Assembly: GCF_022179805.1 (NCBI RefSeq)
Contig: NZ_BPUO01000005.1
Span: 372,001 to 436,000, forward strand
Reading direction: 5' to 3'
Length of the DNA: 64,000 nucleotides
From: Cupriavidus pauculus
GTDB taxonomy: Bacteria > Pseudomonadota > Gammaproteobacteria > Burkholderiales > Burkholderiaceae
The notes beneath the pieces are model-generated. The model worked only from the letters and a program-made list of their open reading frames with translations. It did not search any database and was not told the origin of the DNA. Position 1 is the stretch's first letter, and the number at the start of each line of letters is the position of its first letter. Shown here in pieces: positions 18,334 through 27,206 of the stretch. The position numbers and the translations under genes were made by a program.

Positions 18334-19288
18334 CATGGAATGACTGGGCCTGCTGGGGCCGGATCAGTCCTTCCACGCCGGTGATCTGTTCGATCAAGGT
18401 ATGACCTTCTTCCATCAGGAACTGCTTGAACGCCAATGCCACGGGTGGCAGGCGCTTGTTCTTGCGGTGGACCACGTACCAGTTCAGCATCACCGGAAAG
18501 CCTTCGATATCGAGCACCGCGAGCTTGCCGGTCTGCAGTTCCAGGCCGACGGTGTGCGCGGACAGGAAGGCGATGCCCATGTTGGCGATCACCGCCTGCT
18601 TGATGGTTTCGGTGCTCTTGATCTCCATCGCGATGCGCAGGTTGGAGAGCCGTCCCGCGAAACCTTCCTGCATCGAGTTCCACGTGTCCGAGCCTTTTTC
18701 GCGCGACACGAACGCTTCCTCTGCCAGGCCGGCCAGCGGAATCTGGCGCTGGCCCACCATCGGATGGTTGGGTGCGGCAACGATGACGTAGGGGTGGGGC
18801 GCGAACGACTCGGCAATGGTGTCCATGGCCTCGGGCGGGCGGACCATGACGGCGAGGTCGGTCAGGTTGCCGGCCAGCTGGTGCAGCAGTTCCTCGCGAT
18901 TGTGCACTGCAAGGTTCAGCGTGACCGAATCATGCCGATTCATGAATTCGGCCAGCAGGCGGGGGAAGAAGTAGTCGCCCGCGCTGATCACGGCCACGTT
19001 GAGGCGACCCCCGGAGATACCCTTAAGCTGCGCCATTGCGTCTTCCGCTTCGCGGAATTGCTGAATGATGCTGCGGCTATAGTGAAGCATCTCGGTGCCC
19101 GCTGGCGTCAGGTAGATGCGCTTGCCGAGCTGCTCGAAAAGCGGCAGTCCCACATGCAGTTCGAGCTGCCGAACCTGTGTAGAAACAGCGGGTTGCGTGA
19201 GGTGGAGCTCTTCCGCAGCACGCGAAAAACTCAGGTGGCGGGCCACCGTTTCGAACACTTTCAACTGACGCAGCGTGGCATTTTTCAT
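18329..19288 (-). CDS. LysR-family regulator (CbbR-like branch)
   Basis: A 319-aa LTTR. The N-terminal HTH reads MKNATLRQLKVFETVARHLSFSRAAEELHLTQPAVSTQVRQLE in outline (residues 1-45), followed by the linker helix and a periplasmic-binding-like effector domain (about 95-295) starting GRLNVAVISAGDYFFPRLL. The HTH and LPLFEQLGKRIYLT segment look most like CbbR/RbcR proteins. It is divergent from the first oxlT with a 213-bp AT-rich gap that lacks the GntR-type operator, so it is the likely regulator of that transporter and perhaps of the 105-aa gene behind it. Confidence 0.85.
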   Translation of the reverse strand: MKNATLRQLKVFETVARHLSFSRAAEELHLTQPAVSTQVRQLELHVGLPLFEQLGKRIYLTPAGTEMLHYSRSIIQQFREAEDAMAQLKGISGGRLNVAVISAGDYFFPRLLAEFMNRHDSVTLNLAVHNREELLHQLAGNLTDLAVMVRPPEAMDTIAESFAPHPYVIVAAPNHPMVGQRQIPLAGLAEEAFVSREKGSDTWNSMQEGFAGRLSNLRIAMEIKSTETIKQAVIANMGIAFLSAHTVGLELQTGKLAVLDIEGFPVMLNWYVVHRKNKRLPPVALAFKQFLMEEGHTLIEQITGVEGLIRPQQAQSFHA

Positions 19289-19501
19289 TGCACCGTATCC
19301 TGCAATCTATAAAGGATCGTCAATGATCATAATAAAAAACTTTATGCTGTGCTGATCTAAGTTTGAAGTAGCATCAATCCACGAATTACGTGCCGCAATG
19401 TCAGGCGCGCTCATTCAGTAGTGCAAAACGGGCGTCCCCCACAGGCCAGCCCACCACGCGCGCCGCAGAGCGCGCACGACACTAATGCAAGGAGACACGA
19501 C

Positions 19502-20845
19502 ATGGCGCAATTCGATGCGGCAGGCCCCGCCATGGGCAATTCCAACGGCGGGTTGCTCCGCAACCGCTGGTTTCAGCTGTTTATCGGCGTGATCTGTATG
19601 GGACTTGTGGCCAACCTCCAGTATGGCTGGACGTTGTTCGTAGGACCCATGAACGCGAAGCATCATTGGGGCGACTCTGCAATCCAGGTCGCCTTTTCTA
19701 TTTTTATCGTCACTGAAACCTGGCTCGTGCCGCTGGAAGGCTGGCTCGTCGACAAGTTCGGGCCGCGCCCCGTGGTGGCCGGCGGTGCGATCTGCGCCGG
19801 GCTGGCGTGGGTCCTGAATTCCTATGCCACGTCGCTGCCGATGCTCTATACAGCAGCCGTGATCGCCGGCATCGGCGCGGGTGGCGTGTATGGCACCTGC
19901 GTGGGCAATGCGCTCAAGTGGTTCCCGGACAAGCGCGGCCTGGCCGCCGGCCTGACGGCCGCGGGCTTTGGCGCTGGCTCCGCACTGACGGTGATTCCGA
20001 TCGCCAACATGATCCAGACCTCGGGTTATGAGCATGCGTTCTTCACGTTCGGCATCCTGCAGGGCGTGCTGATCCTGGCCATGGCCTTGCTGCTGGTGAA
20101 GCCGCAGCCGCCGAAGGGCGCCATCGCCAACAAGAAAATCCTGACCAACCCGGTGGAATTCACGCCGGGGCAGATGGTGCGCACGCCGGTGTTCTGGGTG
20201 ATCTACGTATCGTTCGTTGCCGTGGCAGCGGGCGGCATCATGGCCACCGCGCAACTGGGCCCGATCGCCAAGGACTTCGGCTTTGCCTCGATGCCGGTGA
20301 CGATGCTTGGCTTCACGCTGCCGCTGCTGACGATGACGCTGTCCATCGACAACCTCTGCAACGGGCTGACCCGGCCGCTGTGCGGGTTTGTCTCGGACCG
20401 TATCGGCCGCGAGAACACCATGTTCCTGATCTTCATCGGCGAAGGTCTGTCGTTGATCGGCCTGCTGGAGATGGGACACAACCCGTACTGGTTCATGTTC
20501 TTCGCCGCACTCACGTTCCTGTTCTGGGGCGAGATCTTCTCGATCTTCCCGGCGCTGTGTGCCGATACCTTCGGTAGCAAGTTTGCCGCAGCCAATGCCG
20601 GCACGCTCTACACCGCCAAGGGCACGGCTGCGCTGCTGGTGCCGGTGGCGTCGATCCTGTCGCACTCGGGCGGATGGAACCTGGTGTTCGCAGTGGCCGC
20701 CGTGATGACAGTGGCGGCAGGGATATCGGCGAAGTTCGTGCTGCAGCCGATGCGCAGGCGCTTTATCACGGGCCATGCCTCGGCAGTGCCCGTCAGTGAC
20801 ACCGCTACGTACATGGCGGGTTTCTCAACCGGCAAGGGTGAATAG
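19502..20845 (+). CDS. oxlT: OxlT-type oxalate/formate antiporter, paralogue 1
   Basis: A 447-aa inner-membrane MFS carrier with 12 predicted helices. The start is the ATG at 19502 after AAGGAGACACGAC. Family hallmarks: QYGWTLFVGPM in TM1, FSIFIVTETWLVPLEGWLVDKFGPR after TM2, and LYTAKGTAALLVP in TM11. The latter carries K373, which by placement should correspond to the substrate-binding Lys355 of Oxalobacter OxlT. It exchanges external oxalate for formate. It is followed 53 bp on by a LysR gene and is divergent from another LysR gene. Confidence 0.9.
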   Translation: MAQFDAAGPAMGNSNGGLLRNRWFQLFIGVICMGLVANLQYGWTLFVGPMNAKHHWGDSAIQVAFSIFIVTETWLVPLEGWLVDKFGPRPVVAGGAICAGLAWVLNSYATSLPMLYTAAVIAGIGAGGVYGTCVGNALKWFPDKRGLAAGLTAAGFGAGSALTVIPIANMIQTSGYEHAFFTFGILQGVLILAMALLLVKPQPPKGAIANKKILTNPVEFTPGQMVRTPVFWVIYVSFVAVAAGGIMATAQLGPIAKDFGFASMPVTMLGFTLPLLTMTLSIDNLCNGLTRPLCGFVSDRIGRENTMFLIFIGEGLSLIGLLEMGHNPYWFMFFAALTFLFWGEIFSIFPALCADTFGSKFAAANAGTLYTAKGTAALLVPVASILSHSGGWNLVFAVAAVMTVAAGISAKFVLQPMRRRFITGHASAVPVSDTATYMAGFSTGKGE

Positions 20846-20897
20846 CAGGGCCCCTTGCCCACGACAACAGCAGTCCCAGCAAGGAAGGAGCGGCACC

Positions 20898-21809
20898 ATG
20901 AATGTTTCGCTTCCTCAGTTGAAGGCCTTTGCCGCAGTGGCGCGCCAGAAAAGCTTTACGCGCGCCGCGGCGGAACTGGGCCTCACGCAATCGGCGATCA
21001 GCCGTAGTGTGCGAGAGCTAGAAGAAGAAATTGACCAGCGCCTGTTCGATCGCACCACGCGACAGGTGGAGCTGACCGATGCCGGTGAAACGCTGTCGCA
21101 ACGCATCTGCCATCTGATCGAGGAAGTCGAGCAGACGCTGCGGGAAAGCCATGGCACCGGCAAGCCGTCGCAGGGAACGGTGCAGATCGCGACCGACCCG
21201 GTGCTGTCCTCGATGTCGTTGCCGATGTGGGTGGCGGGTTGCCGCAAGGCGTGGCCCGGCATCGGCATCACGCTGCGCGACCGTTCGCACGAGAGTGTCT
21301 TGCAGAGCGTGCGTAGCGGCGAGGTGGACTTCGGCATCGCCAGCAATCCGGGGCCTTGCGACGACCTGTATTGCGAGCCGCTTTGCGCGGACCCGCTGCA
21401 GGCGGTGCTGCCCGCGGACCATCCGCTGGCGGCGCGGGATTCGCTGGGATGGGGAGAGCTGGCCGACGCCTCGGTGCTGGCCCTGGATCAGAACTCCGGC
21501 GTCCAGCCCGCAGTCGAACGGGCGCTCTCGACGTATCACGTGCGGCCCGGCTCCTTGCAGTTGCTCGGGCATTTCGCCGCCATCTTCGGGATGGTGGCGA
21601 TGGGGCTGGGCATCGGCGTGGTGCCGTCGCGTGCGCAGGCCAGCGGCATGGCTCCCGCCGCTGTCCTGCGACCGTTGCGGCCGCAGGTGACATCCAATGT
21701 CATGCTGGTTCGACGCAAGTCACGCTCGCTCAAGCCGAACGCCGCTGCCGTGTGGGACAACCTGCGCGCGCAGGAATACGACCAGGCCCTGTTGAAGAAA
21801 GTAGGGTAG
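20898..21809 (+). CDS. LysR-family regulator
   Basis: A 303-aa LTTR starting at the ATG at 20898 (AAGGAAGGAGCGGCACC before it); an upstream in-frame start would overlap oxlT. The HTH spans about residues 1-60 (SFTRAAAELGLTQSAISRSVRELE), followed by an effector-binding domain with VDFGIASNPGPC and the hinge region GVQPAVERALS. It is probably cotranscribed with oxlT 1. The ligand is unknown; an organic acid linked to oxalate or glyoxylate is plausible from position. Confidence 0.87.
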   Translation: MNVSLPQLKAFAAVARQKSFTRAAAELGLTQSAISRSVRELEEEIDQRLFDRTTRQVELTDAGETLSQRICHLIEEVEQTLRESHGTGKPSQGTVQIATDPVLSSMSLPMWVAGCRKAWPGIGITLRDRSHESVLQSVRSGEVDFGIASNPGPCDDLYCEPLCADPLQAVLPADHPLAARDSLGWGELADASVLALDQNSGVQPAVERALSTYHVRPGSLQLLGHFAAIFGMVAMGLGIGVVPSRAQASGMAPAAVLRPLRPQVTSNVMLVRRKSRSLKPNAAAVWDNLRAQEYDQALLKKVG

Positions 21810-21921
21810 GGCGATGAACGGGATTCACGTACCGCGCTGCAAAAATATTTTTTGCGGCGCATCGTGCATCTTTTAGCCCGGAAAGCCCACTTTCGACGGC
21901 GATTCGTCGGATTTTGAGACT

Positions 21922-21955
21922 AACAACGCACCCCATGGGGTGCGTTGTTGTTTTT
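21922..21955 (+). terminator. Intrinsic terminator after oxlT-lysR
   Basis: Near-perfect palindrome AACAACGCACCCC / TGGGGTGCGTTGTT followed by TTTTT. Confidence 0.9.
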
Positions 21956-21971
21956 AGAGCCAAGCCTCCAC

Positions 21972-21991
21972 TGATATACCACATACCAAAT
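21972..21991 (+). promoter_or_regulatory. Oxalate-regulon operator, copy 8 (microprotein)
   Basis: TGATATACCACATACCAAAT, directly behind the terminator and 65 bp before the 70-aa membrane protein gene. Confidence 0.75.
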
Positions 21992-22056
21992 ATTTACAGA
22001 CCTCGCAGTGCAGCATATAATGAATCCACCTTGATCCTTACGACTTAGGAGTTTTC

Positions 22057-22269
22057 ATGAACGCTACCCTGCTTACCATCCTCGCCCTCGGTGTTGTTTC
22101 GCTTGGCGTCACCGTGACTTATGTGCTGGCCACCTTCCTGCCGATGGGTCTGCTGACCACCGCCCAGGAACACGGCCGTTTCGCTGGCCTGGGTTCGTCG
22201 GACGAGTCCACCGGCATCGGCAGCTCGGCATCGGACATGATCCTGCAACCGCGCTTCATGCACGCCTGA
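22057..22269 (+). CDS. 70-aa single-pass membrane microprotein of the oxalate regulon
   Basis: The ATG at 22057 follows TTAGGAGTTTTC. Residues 4-34 are one hydrophobic helix (LLTILALGVVSLGVTVTYVL and on). The C-terminal half is polar, Gly/Ser-rich and ends in LQPRFMHA. No signal-peptidase or lipobox site is obvious, so a membrane-anchored peptide is likely. It forms its own transcription unit, with an operator before it and a long gap after it. No family is recognised. By context it may be a small partner of the OxlT carriers or of an oxidoreductase; this is inference. Confidence 0.72.
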   Translation: MNATLLTILALGVVSLGVTVTYVLATFLPMGLLTTAQEHGRFAGLGSSDESTGIGSSASDMILQPRFMHA

Positions 22270-22288
22270 TAGAGGCAACGGTTTTTCG

Positions 22289-22402
22289 TAGTGCCCGCAG
22301 TACCCGTAGTACCCGCAGTTTGGTTGAAGTTTGGTTGTACTGAAGTGAATGGGATGTTGTAGCGGCCGGCAACTCCCGCAGTACGTATTGCCCGCAGTCC
22401 TC
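22289..22402. repeat. Degenerate tandem repeat of a 9-bp unit
   Basis: Several units of the form AGTACCCGC or AGTGCCCGC, first as a compact run (22289-22322) and again near 22377-22402. The function is unknown. Confidence 0.45.
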
Positions 22403-22861
22403 AGCGGCCGTTTTCTTCTGCTTTCCCCAGCAGTTCTCCCGTGCCTCTGCGCCCGTCGACCTAAGGTCCCGCGACGCAGTCTGGCATGCGTCTCCCGAGG
22501 CCTCCCGGGACGATCTGATTCCCTGTCTTTCTGCCTTTTTCCCTTTTTGTCCTATCCGTTGCGCTGGTTTCTTTCATTCGCTCTGTGACTGAATGCTTGC
22601 GAATTCAGTCGCTTCATTTCTGATTCAGGCATCGAAAGCGGGTCGGTATTTTCCCTACGGCGGGTTTATCCGCGACATGCGCCGCAGCAATTTCCATTGA
22701 TGCGCGATCCATGGCCAAGCTCTTGATTTGAAAGGAATGAAGGCCGTGTGAAAGGAGGGTTTTCATGCCCCCACTGCACCAGTCGCACGCTTCACTCGAC
22801 TGCATGCTTTCGAATGTCTGCCTGATAAGTCAGGCAGCGCGCCGAATCGACTTGACTTGGT

Positions 22862-22881
22862 TGATATACCACATACTGTAT
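22862..22881 (+). promoter_or_regulatory. Oxalate-regulon operator, copy 9 (oxlT 2)
   Basis: TGATATACCACATACTGTAT, 154 bp before oxlT 2 and identical over 20 bp to the copy before the first frc. Confidence 0.75.
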
Positions 22882-23035
22882 AGCACTAGGACGGCTAAGC
22901 CGTTCGACACATAAAAGCAAAAAAGCAGAAAAGTACAAAAGCAAAAAGTCGGAATAACAAGGCAACACACACCACTGGCATCCAATGCAGATGCCCATTC
23001 CACAACGGCGGGCCCACCCGTCAGAAGGAGACACC

Positions 23036-24361
23036 ATGGAAATTCAGCAAAGCGCACGCGCGCAGGCGTCCTGGTATGCATCGCCGTGGATGCAACTTGT
23101 GTTTGGCGTGATCTGTATGGCAATGATCGCCAACATGCAGTACGGCTGGACCCTCTTCGTCAATCCCATCGACGAGAAGTACAACTGGGGCCGCACGGCC
23201 ATCCAGGTGGCATTCACCATCTTCGTGGTTACTGAAACTTGGCTGGTGCCGATCGAAGGTTATCTCGTCGACAAGTACGGCCCGCGCCCGGTAGTGGTGG
23301 GTGGCGGCCTGCTGTGCGCGGTGGCCTGGGCGCTGAATTCGGTGGCCTCGACGCTGCCGATGCTCTACGTGGCCGCGGCAATTGGTGGCGTAGGTGCCGG
23401 CGCGGTGTACGGCACCTGCGTGGGTAATGCGCTCAAGTGGTTCCCGAATCGCCGGGGCCTGGCGGCCGGGTTGACCGCCGCGGGGTTTGGCGCAGGCTCG
23501 GCAGCCACCGTGGTGCCGATCGCCAACATGATCAAGTCCAGCGGCTATGAGGCAACGTTCCTGTACTTCGGTCTGGGGCAGGGCATCATCGTCATGATCC
23601 TGGGCGTGCTGCTGCTGCCGCCGTCGGCCAAGATCCTGGCGGACGTGAAGTCCGCGCTCAAGGCTACCGCCACCTATAACGCGTCGCCGCGCCAGGTGCT
23701 GTCGTCGCCGATCTTCTGGGTCATGTACGCGATGTTCGTGATGATGGCGGCGGGTGGCCTGATGGCCACCGCGCAGCTGGGTCCGATCGCCAAGGACTTT
23801 GGCCTGCACGATTCGCCTGTGTCGATCTGGGGCCTGACCCTTCCGGCACTGACGTTCGCGCTGACCATCGACCGCGTGCTCAACGGCCTGACGCGCCCGT
23901 TCTTCGGCTGGGTGTCCGATAACATCGGTCGCGAGAACACCATGTTCCTGGCGTTCGCCGTGGAAGCCGTCGGTATTCTGCTGCTGGCACGATACGGCCA
24001 TAACCCGGTCGCGTTCGTGGTGCTGACCGGTATCGTGTTCTTTGCCTGGGGCGAAATCTACAGCCTGTTCCCGGCAACCTGCGGCGATACCTTCGGGCCG
24101 AAGTTCGCAGCGACCAACGCCGGCATGCTCTACACGGCCAAGGGTACGGCCGCGTTGCTGGTGCCGTTCTCCAGCGTGATCACGGCGGCTACGGGCGACT
24201 GGTATGCGGTGTTCATGCTGGCCTCCGGCATGGCTGCGGTGTCCGCGCTGCTGGCCATCTTCGTGCTCAAGCCGATGCGCGAGGCCCATGCCAGAAAATA
24301 CGTCCAGGACAACACTACGGCGCCGATGGGATATCGGGCAGTACCGGACGACCTGACCTGA
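23036..24361 (+). CDS. oxlT: OxlT-type oxalate/formate antiporter, paralogue 2
   Basis: A 441-aa MFS carrier, start ATG at 23036 after AGAAGGAGACACC. It shares all the hallmarks of paralogue 1 (QYGWTLFVNPI, TETWLVPIEGYLVDKYGPR, TM11 YTAKGTAALLVP with K369) and aligns without large gaps. Unlike paralogue 1 it has the GntR-type operator upstream, so it is probably the transporter induced together with oxc and frc. It is followed by a bidirectional terminator. Confidence 0.9.
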   Translation: MEIQQSARAQASWYASPWMQLVFGVICMAMIANMQYGWTLFVNPIDEKYNWGRTAIQVAFTIFVVTETWLVPIEGYLVDKYGPRPVVVGGGLLCAVAWALNSVASTLPMLYVAAAIGGVGAGAVYGTCVGNALKWFPNRRGLAAGLTAAGFGAGSAATVVPIANMIKSSGYEATFLYFGLGQGIIVMILGVLLLPPSAKILADVKSALKATATYNASPRQVLSSPIFWVMYAMFVMMAAGGLMATAQLGPIAKDFGLHDSPVSIWGLTLPALTFALTIDRVLNGLTRPFFGWVSDNIGRENTMFLAFAVEAVGILLLARYGHNPVAFVVLTGIVFFAWGEIYSLFPATCGDTFGPKFAATNAGMLYTAKGTAALLVPFSSVITAATGDWYAVFMLASGMAAVSALLAIFVLKPMREAHARKYVQDNTTAPMGYRAVPDDLT

Positions 24362-24377
24362 GTCTGACCCGCTCGAC

Positions 24378-24405
24378 AAAAAGCCCGCTGTAAGCGGGCT
24401 TTTTG
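24378..24405. terminator. Bidirectional intrinsic terminator
   Basis: AAAAAGCCCGC / GCGGGCTTTTT hairpin between the convergent oxlT 2 and alpha/beta hydrolase genes, with A and T tracts suited to both directions. Confidence 0.9.
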
Positions 24406-24418
24406 TTTTCCTGCCGCC

Positions 24419-25471
24419 TTATTGCGGCGCGGGCGTTCTGGACACGATTCGTGGCGCGGCGGGGGCGGCCGCCAATCCGCAGACAAAGCGCGTCACGTGC
24501 GCAGCCACATCGGGATCGCGCAGGATGCGCCGATGACCCAGGCCCTCGGTGGTCACCAGGCGCGAATCGGGCCAGGCGCCTGCGATGGCCGCGCCATCTT
24601 CCCAGCGAACCTCGCGGTCGTTGCGGTCATGGATCACCAGCAGCGGCGGCACGGGTCGCGTGCGGCCAACATCGGGCACATTGAACGTGGCCCAGCTCGC
24701 GCCCAGCCATTGCTCGCTGCGTTGCTGCATGCGGTCCAGCACATGCGGCGCGATACCCAGTTGCCATGCCAGTGACGAGCAGGCGTCGTACATGTCTGCC
24801 GGCGCGCCGATCATGGCCACGCCGCGTGCGGGCAATCCTTCGCGAATAGCCTGGGCTGCCGCTGCGCCACCCAGCGAATGCGCCACTACGGCATGCACCG
24901 GTCCCACGTGCCATGCCACGGCAAGCAGCGAGCGGGCCATCTCCAGGATCGAGGTCTGCTGCTGGCCACGGGCGCCGGCATCGGATGCCCCGTGCGACAG
25001 CGCGTCGAATGCCACCACGCGCATGCCGGCGGACAGCAGGCCGGTGACCACCGTATGCCACTGGCCGGCATTGCCACCCCAGCCGTGGGCCAGCAGCACG
25101 ACGGGTCCCTTGCTACCCCAGCGATACACTCGCACGCGGCGGCTGGCGCCCTGGCCGGTCACGAGTGCCCACTCGGTGCGCGCGGTATCCAGAAGCCGAC
25201 GGCCCTCTGGACTGGTCTTGCCGCGCGGCGGGCTGAACCACAGCCGCTCCAGCGCCGTGGCCGTTGCTGCCGGAAACAGCAGGCTGCCCGCCTGCCAGCG
25301 CAGCCTGCGCCATGCCATCACGCCGGCCGCAAGTGCATCGGACACGCCACGCGGGCCGTGGGGGAGGGTGCCGCGCGATTCCGTAGCGGCGGCGGTTTGC
25401 GATGTGGATGACAGCACTTGCGGCACGACGAACTCCTCCAACGGATCAAATACCGACCTGGCCGATGACAA
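24419..25471 (-). CDS. Alpha/beta hydrolase
   Basis: A 350-aa serine hydrolase. The oxyanion segment LLAHGWGGNAGQWH, nucleophile elbow VVAHSLGGAAAAQ, acid-loop region HDRNDREVRW and C-terminal His in GLGHRRILRD give the full triad. The first 60 or so residues are a low-complexity region with no clear signal peptide. It lies 145 bp behind a TetR gene on the same strand, and both have the same 15-bp palindromic sequence in front of them, so the TetR protein probably controls it. The substrate (ester or lipid) is unknown. Confidence 0.83.
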   Translation of the reverse strand: MSSARSVFDPLEEFVVPQVLSSTSQTAAATESRGTLPHGPRGVSDALAAGVMAWRRLRWQAGSLLFPAATATALERLWFSPPRGKTSPEGRRLLDTARTEWALVTGQGASRRVRVYRWGSKGPVVLLAHGWGGNAGQWHTVVTGLLSAGMRVVAFDALSHGASDAGARGQQQTSILEMARSLLAVAWHVGPVHAVVAHSLGGAAAAQAIREGLPARGVAMIGAPADMYDACSSLAWQLGIAPHVLDRMQQRSEQWLGASWATFNVPDVGRTRPVPPLLVIHDRNDREVRWEDGAAIAGAWPDSRLVTTEGLGHRRILRDPDVAAHVTRFVCGLAAAPAAPRIVSRTPAPQ

Positions 25472-25505
25472 GACCCCATTGGCCTTATCTTTTTTATGCT
25501 TTACG

Positions 25506-25520
25506 ACCGACCAGTCGTGC
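25506..25520 (-). promoter_or_regulatory. TetR operator before the hydrolase gene
   Basis: The minus strand reads GCACGACTGGTCGGT, matching the site upstream of tetR at 14 of 15 positions. It lies 35 bp before the hydrolase start. Confidence 0.65.
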
Positions 25521-25616
25521 TATTTTCTGTGCAAGAAAATACGGCAAGAATGCCGTCTGTATCACGCGACGCTGCCTGGCGATCGGTGGGTGCAACGCTG
25601 CGGCAACCCGGCCCGA

Positions 25617-26237
25617 TCAGTCTGTACCGGTAGCCTCGCTGGCGCGATTCTCCTTCACGTCATTGACGAGCCGGGCAAACGCGCGTCGTGCCATGACTTC
25701 CGCATCGCCGCGTGCCATCAGCCGGGACGACGATTGAAACGACATCCCGATGCCCACCATTTCGAACGCGAACTGGCGTGGATTGGTATCGGCGCGCAGG
25801 TCGCCTTCATCGGCGGCGTCGGTGATGACACGCACGATGGTGCTGTGCCAGTCCTTGAACGCCTGCACCAGCCCGTCACGGATGACGCCAGGACGATTGC
25901 GGTACTCCTGCGACAGTGCCATGAACACGCAACCGCCTTCGATCACGGCGCCGGCAATCCACGTCAGATATCCGTCGAACAGCTTTTCCAGCCTGGTGAT
26001 GCCGCGCTTCTCGCGCATGGCCGGCTGCACGACGATTTCGGAGAAACGCTCCATCGCACGTGCGAGCACCGCCTCCTGCAACGCTTCCTTTGACTTGAAG
26101 TGAGCGTAGAGCCCGCTTTTCGACATATTGGTGTCGGCGGCCAGCGTGGCGAGCGACAACTGCTCGAAGCCGACCTGTGTCGCCGACTCCAGGGCTTGTT
26201 CGATGATCGCAGTGCGCGTGAGCTGTCCTTTTTGCAT
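25617..26237 (-). CDS. TetR-family repressor
   Basis: A 206-aa repressor; start ATG at 26237 (MQKGQLTRTAI), since upstream codons overlap the operator. N-terminal HTH at about residues 8-52 with LATLAADTNMSKSGLYAHFKSKEAL; the C-terminal ligand domain has EGGCVFMALSQEYRNRPG, typical of the YcdC/TetR_C 16-like group. An operator copy lies 14 bp upstream of the start (autoregulation) and another precedes the hydrolase gene. The ligand is unknown. Confidence 0.87.
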   Translation of the reverse strand: MQKGQLTRTAIIEQALESATQVGFEQLSLATLAADTNMSKSGLYAHFKSKEALQEAVLARAMERFSEIVVQPAMREKRGITRLEKLFDGYLTWIAGAVIEGGCVFMALSQEYRNRPGVIRDGLVQAFKDWHSTIVRVITDAADEGDLRADTNPRQFAFEMVGIGMSFQSSSRLMARGDAEVMARRAFARLVNDVKENRASEATGTD

Positions 26238-26250
26238 GGGCTTGAGAATA

Positions 26251-26265
26251 GCACGACCGGTCGGT
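26251..26265 (+). promoter_or_regulatory. TetR operator before its own gene
   Basis: GCACGACCGGTCGGT, whose core ACCGGT is palindromic, 14 bp upstream of the tetR start. The partner copy is before the hydrolase. Confidence 0.65.
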
Positions 26266-26520
26266 TTGTCAACTTGCCTTGTGCCACACATGGACGATAC
26301 TGATGTGACGTCAACGCAAAGCGTGCACTACCGTTATGTGTTGGCGGCAGCAGGATGCTGTGCTTTATCCGCCGTTTGGATGAGAGTCTTGCGGCAGAGA
26401 TCAAGCCATCATAAGAAATCTGTAAAAGTGTTCCACAACAGACCTTACGGAATGCTTTACGTGCTCTATACTCGAATGCACGTCCGCGCACTTTTTTTTC
26501 ACTGGTGACTGGAGACCGAC

Positions 26521-26907
26521 ATGAACAGTACAGCCGTGCCAAGAGGCGCTAGCGAACCGTTCCGGCAACTGCGGGCGTTGCGTCGAGCGCGCAAGCTCAA
26601 GCAGGAGGACGTCGCCCGTAAGGCCGGGATTTCCCGTGAGGCATATTTGCGTGCCGAATCGGGTCAGGCCGATCCGCGTATGTCCACTTTCCTGGCGGCC
26701 TGCGAGGCGCTGGGGCTTGAAGTGGTGCTGGCACCGCAACATCTTGCCGCCGATGTAAACGCGTTCATTGCCAGCCGCAACGGCGGCGTGACGGCCGCCT
26801 CGATGGCTGGCCAGCCCGCCGCACCCGCAGCCCAGCCCGCATCCGCGCCGTCGACCGGCGGATTCGGTTCGGGGCCTGCATCGGGAGAGGGCCACAAGCC
26901 CGTCTGA
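26521..26907 (+). CDS. XRE-family helix-turn-helix regulator
   Basis: A 128-aa protein. Residues 13-70 form a Cro/CI-type HTH (FRQLRALRRARKLKQEDVAR and then GISREAYLRAESGQADPR). The rest is a Pro/Ala/Gly/Ser-rich flexible tail. It is preceded by a comparatively AT-rich 280-bp stretch, unlike the surrounding GC-rich DNA. No toxin partner is adjacent: hmgA follows after 438 bp. The target is unknown. Confidence 0.78.
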   Translation: MNSTAVPRGASEPFRQLRALRRARKLKQEDVARKAGISREAYLRAESGQADPRMSTFLAACEALGLEVVLAPQHLAADVNAFIASRNGGVTAASMAGQPAAPAAQPASAPSTGGFGSGPASGEGHKPV

Positions 26908-26916
26908 TCCCACTGG

Positions 26917-26958
26917 ATTCGTGACAGGACAGGACAATCGTCCAGTCCTGTCACGAAT
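26917..26958. repeat. 14-bp perfect inverted repeat after the XRE gene
   Basis: ATTCGTGACAGGAC (26917-26930) pairs exactly with GTCCTGTCACGAAT (26945-26958) across a 14-nt loop. There is no T tract, so it may be a processing hairpin, a rho-assisted terminator or a protein site rather than a classical terminator. Confidence 0.6.
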
Positions 26959-27206
26959 TCGATCACAGTGTCTGCAGGCTGACGCCTGTGCGCTGCCGTT
27001 TCATCACGGCCGTCCCCCCGCGCGCCGTGACTGTCTGCTGCACGCCCTGCAGCGCGCGCGTTCGCGCGTGCACTTCACTTCTTTCCCGTTTTTTCTCCTG
27101 CTTTCGTTCGCGCGTCTCATTCGCTGCCCGGCTGCTCGCCTTGGCGCGACCGTGTTCGCCGGCCGTCGCCTATCGTAATTGTGGTTTGACATCGTTTCCT
27201 GCTGAG

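Larger units (their letters stand above)
22270..23035. other. 766-bp intergenic region with short tandem repeats
   Basis: Contains a cluster of degenerate AGTACCCGC/AGTACCCGT units (22289-22402), a pyrimidine-rich stretch (22400-22590), and the operator before oxlT 2. The longest open frames here have no recognisable protein character. The 150 bases after the operator are A-rich and probably form the oxlT 2 leader. Confidence 0.55.

Noticed and set aside
22349..22588. 79-aa open frame in the oxlT 2 upstream region
   Set aside because: Composition follows the pyrimidine-rich DNA, there is no good ribosome site, and no domain.
24378..24405. Possible small RNA or attenuator
   Set aside because: It sits between two convergent stops and fits a simple bidirectional terminator.
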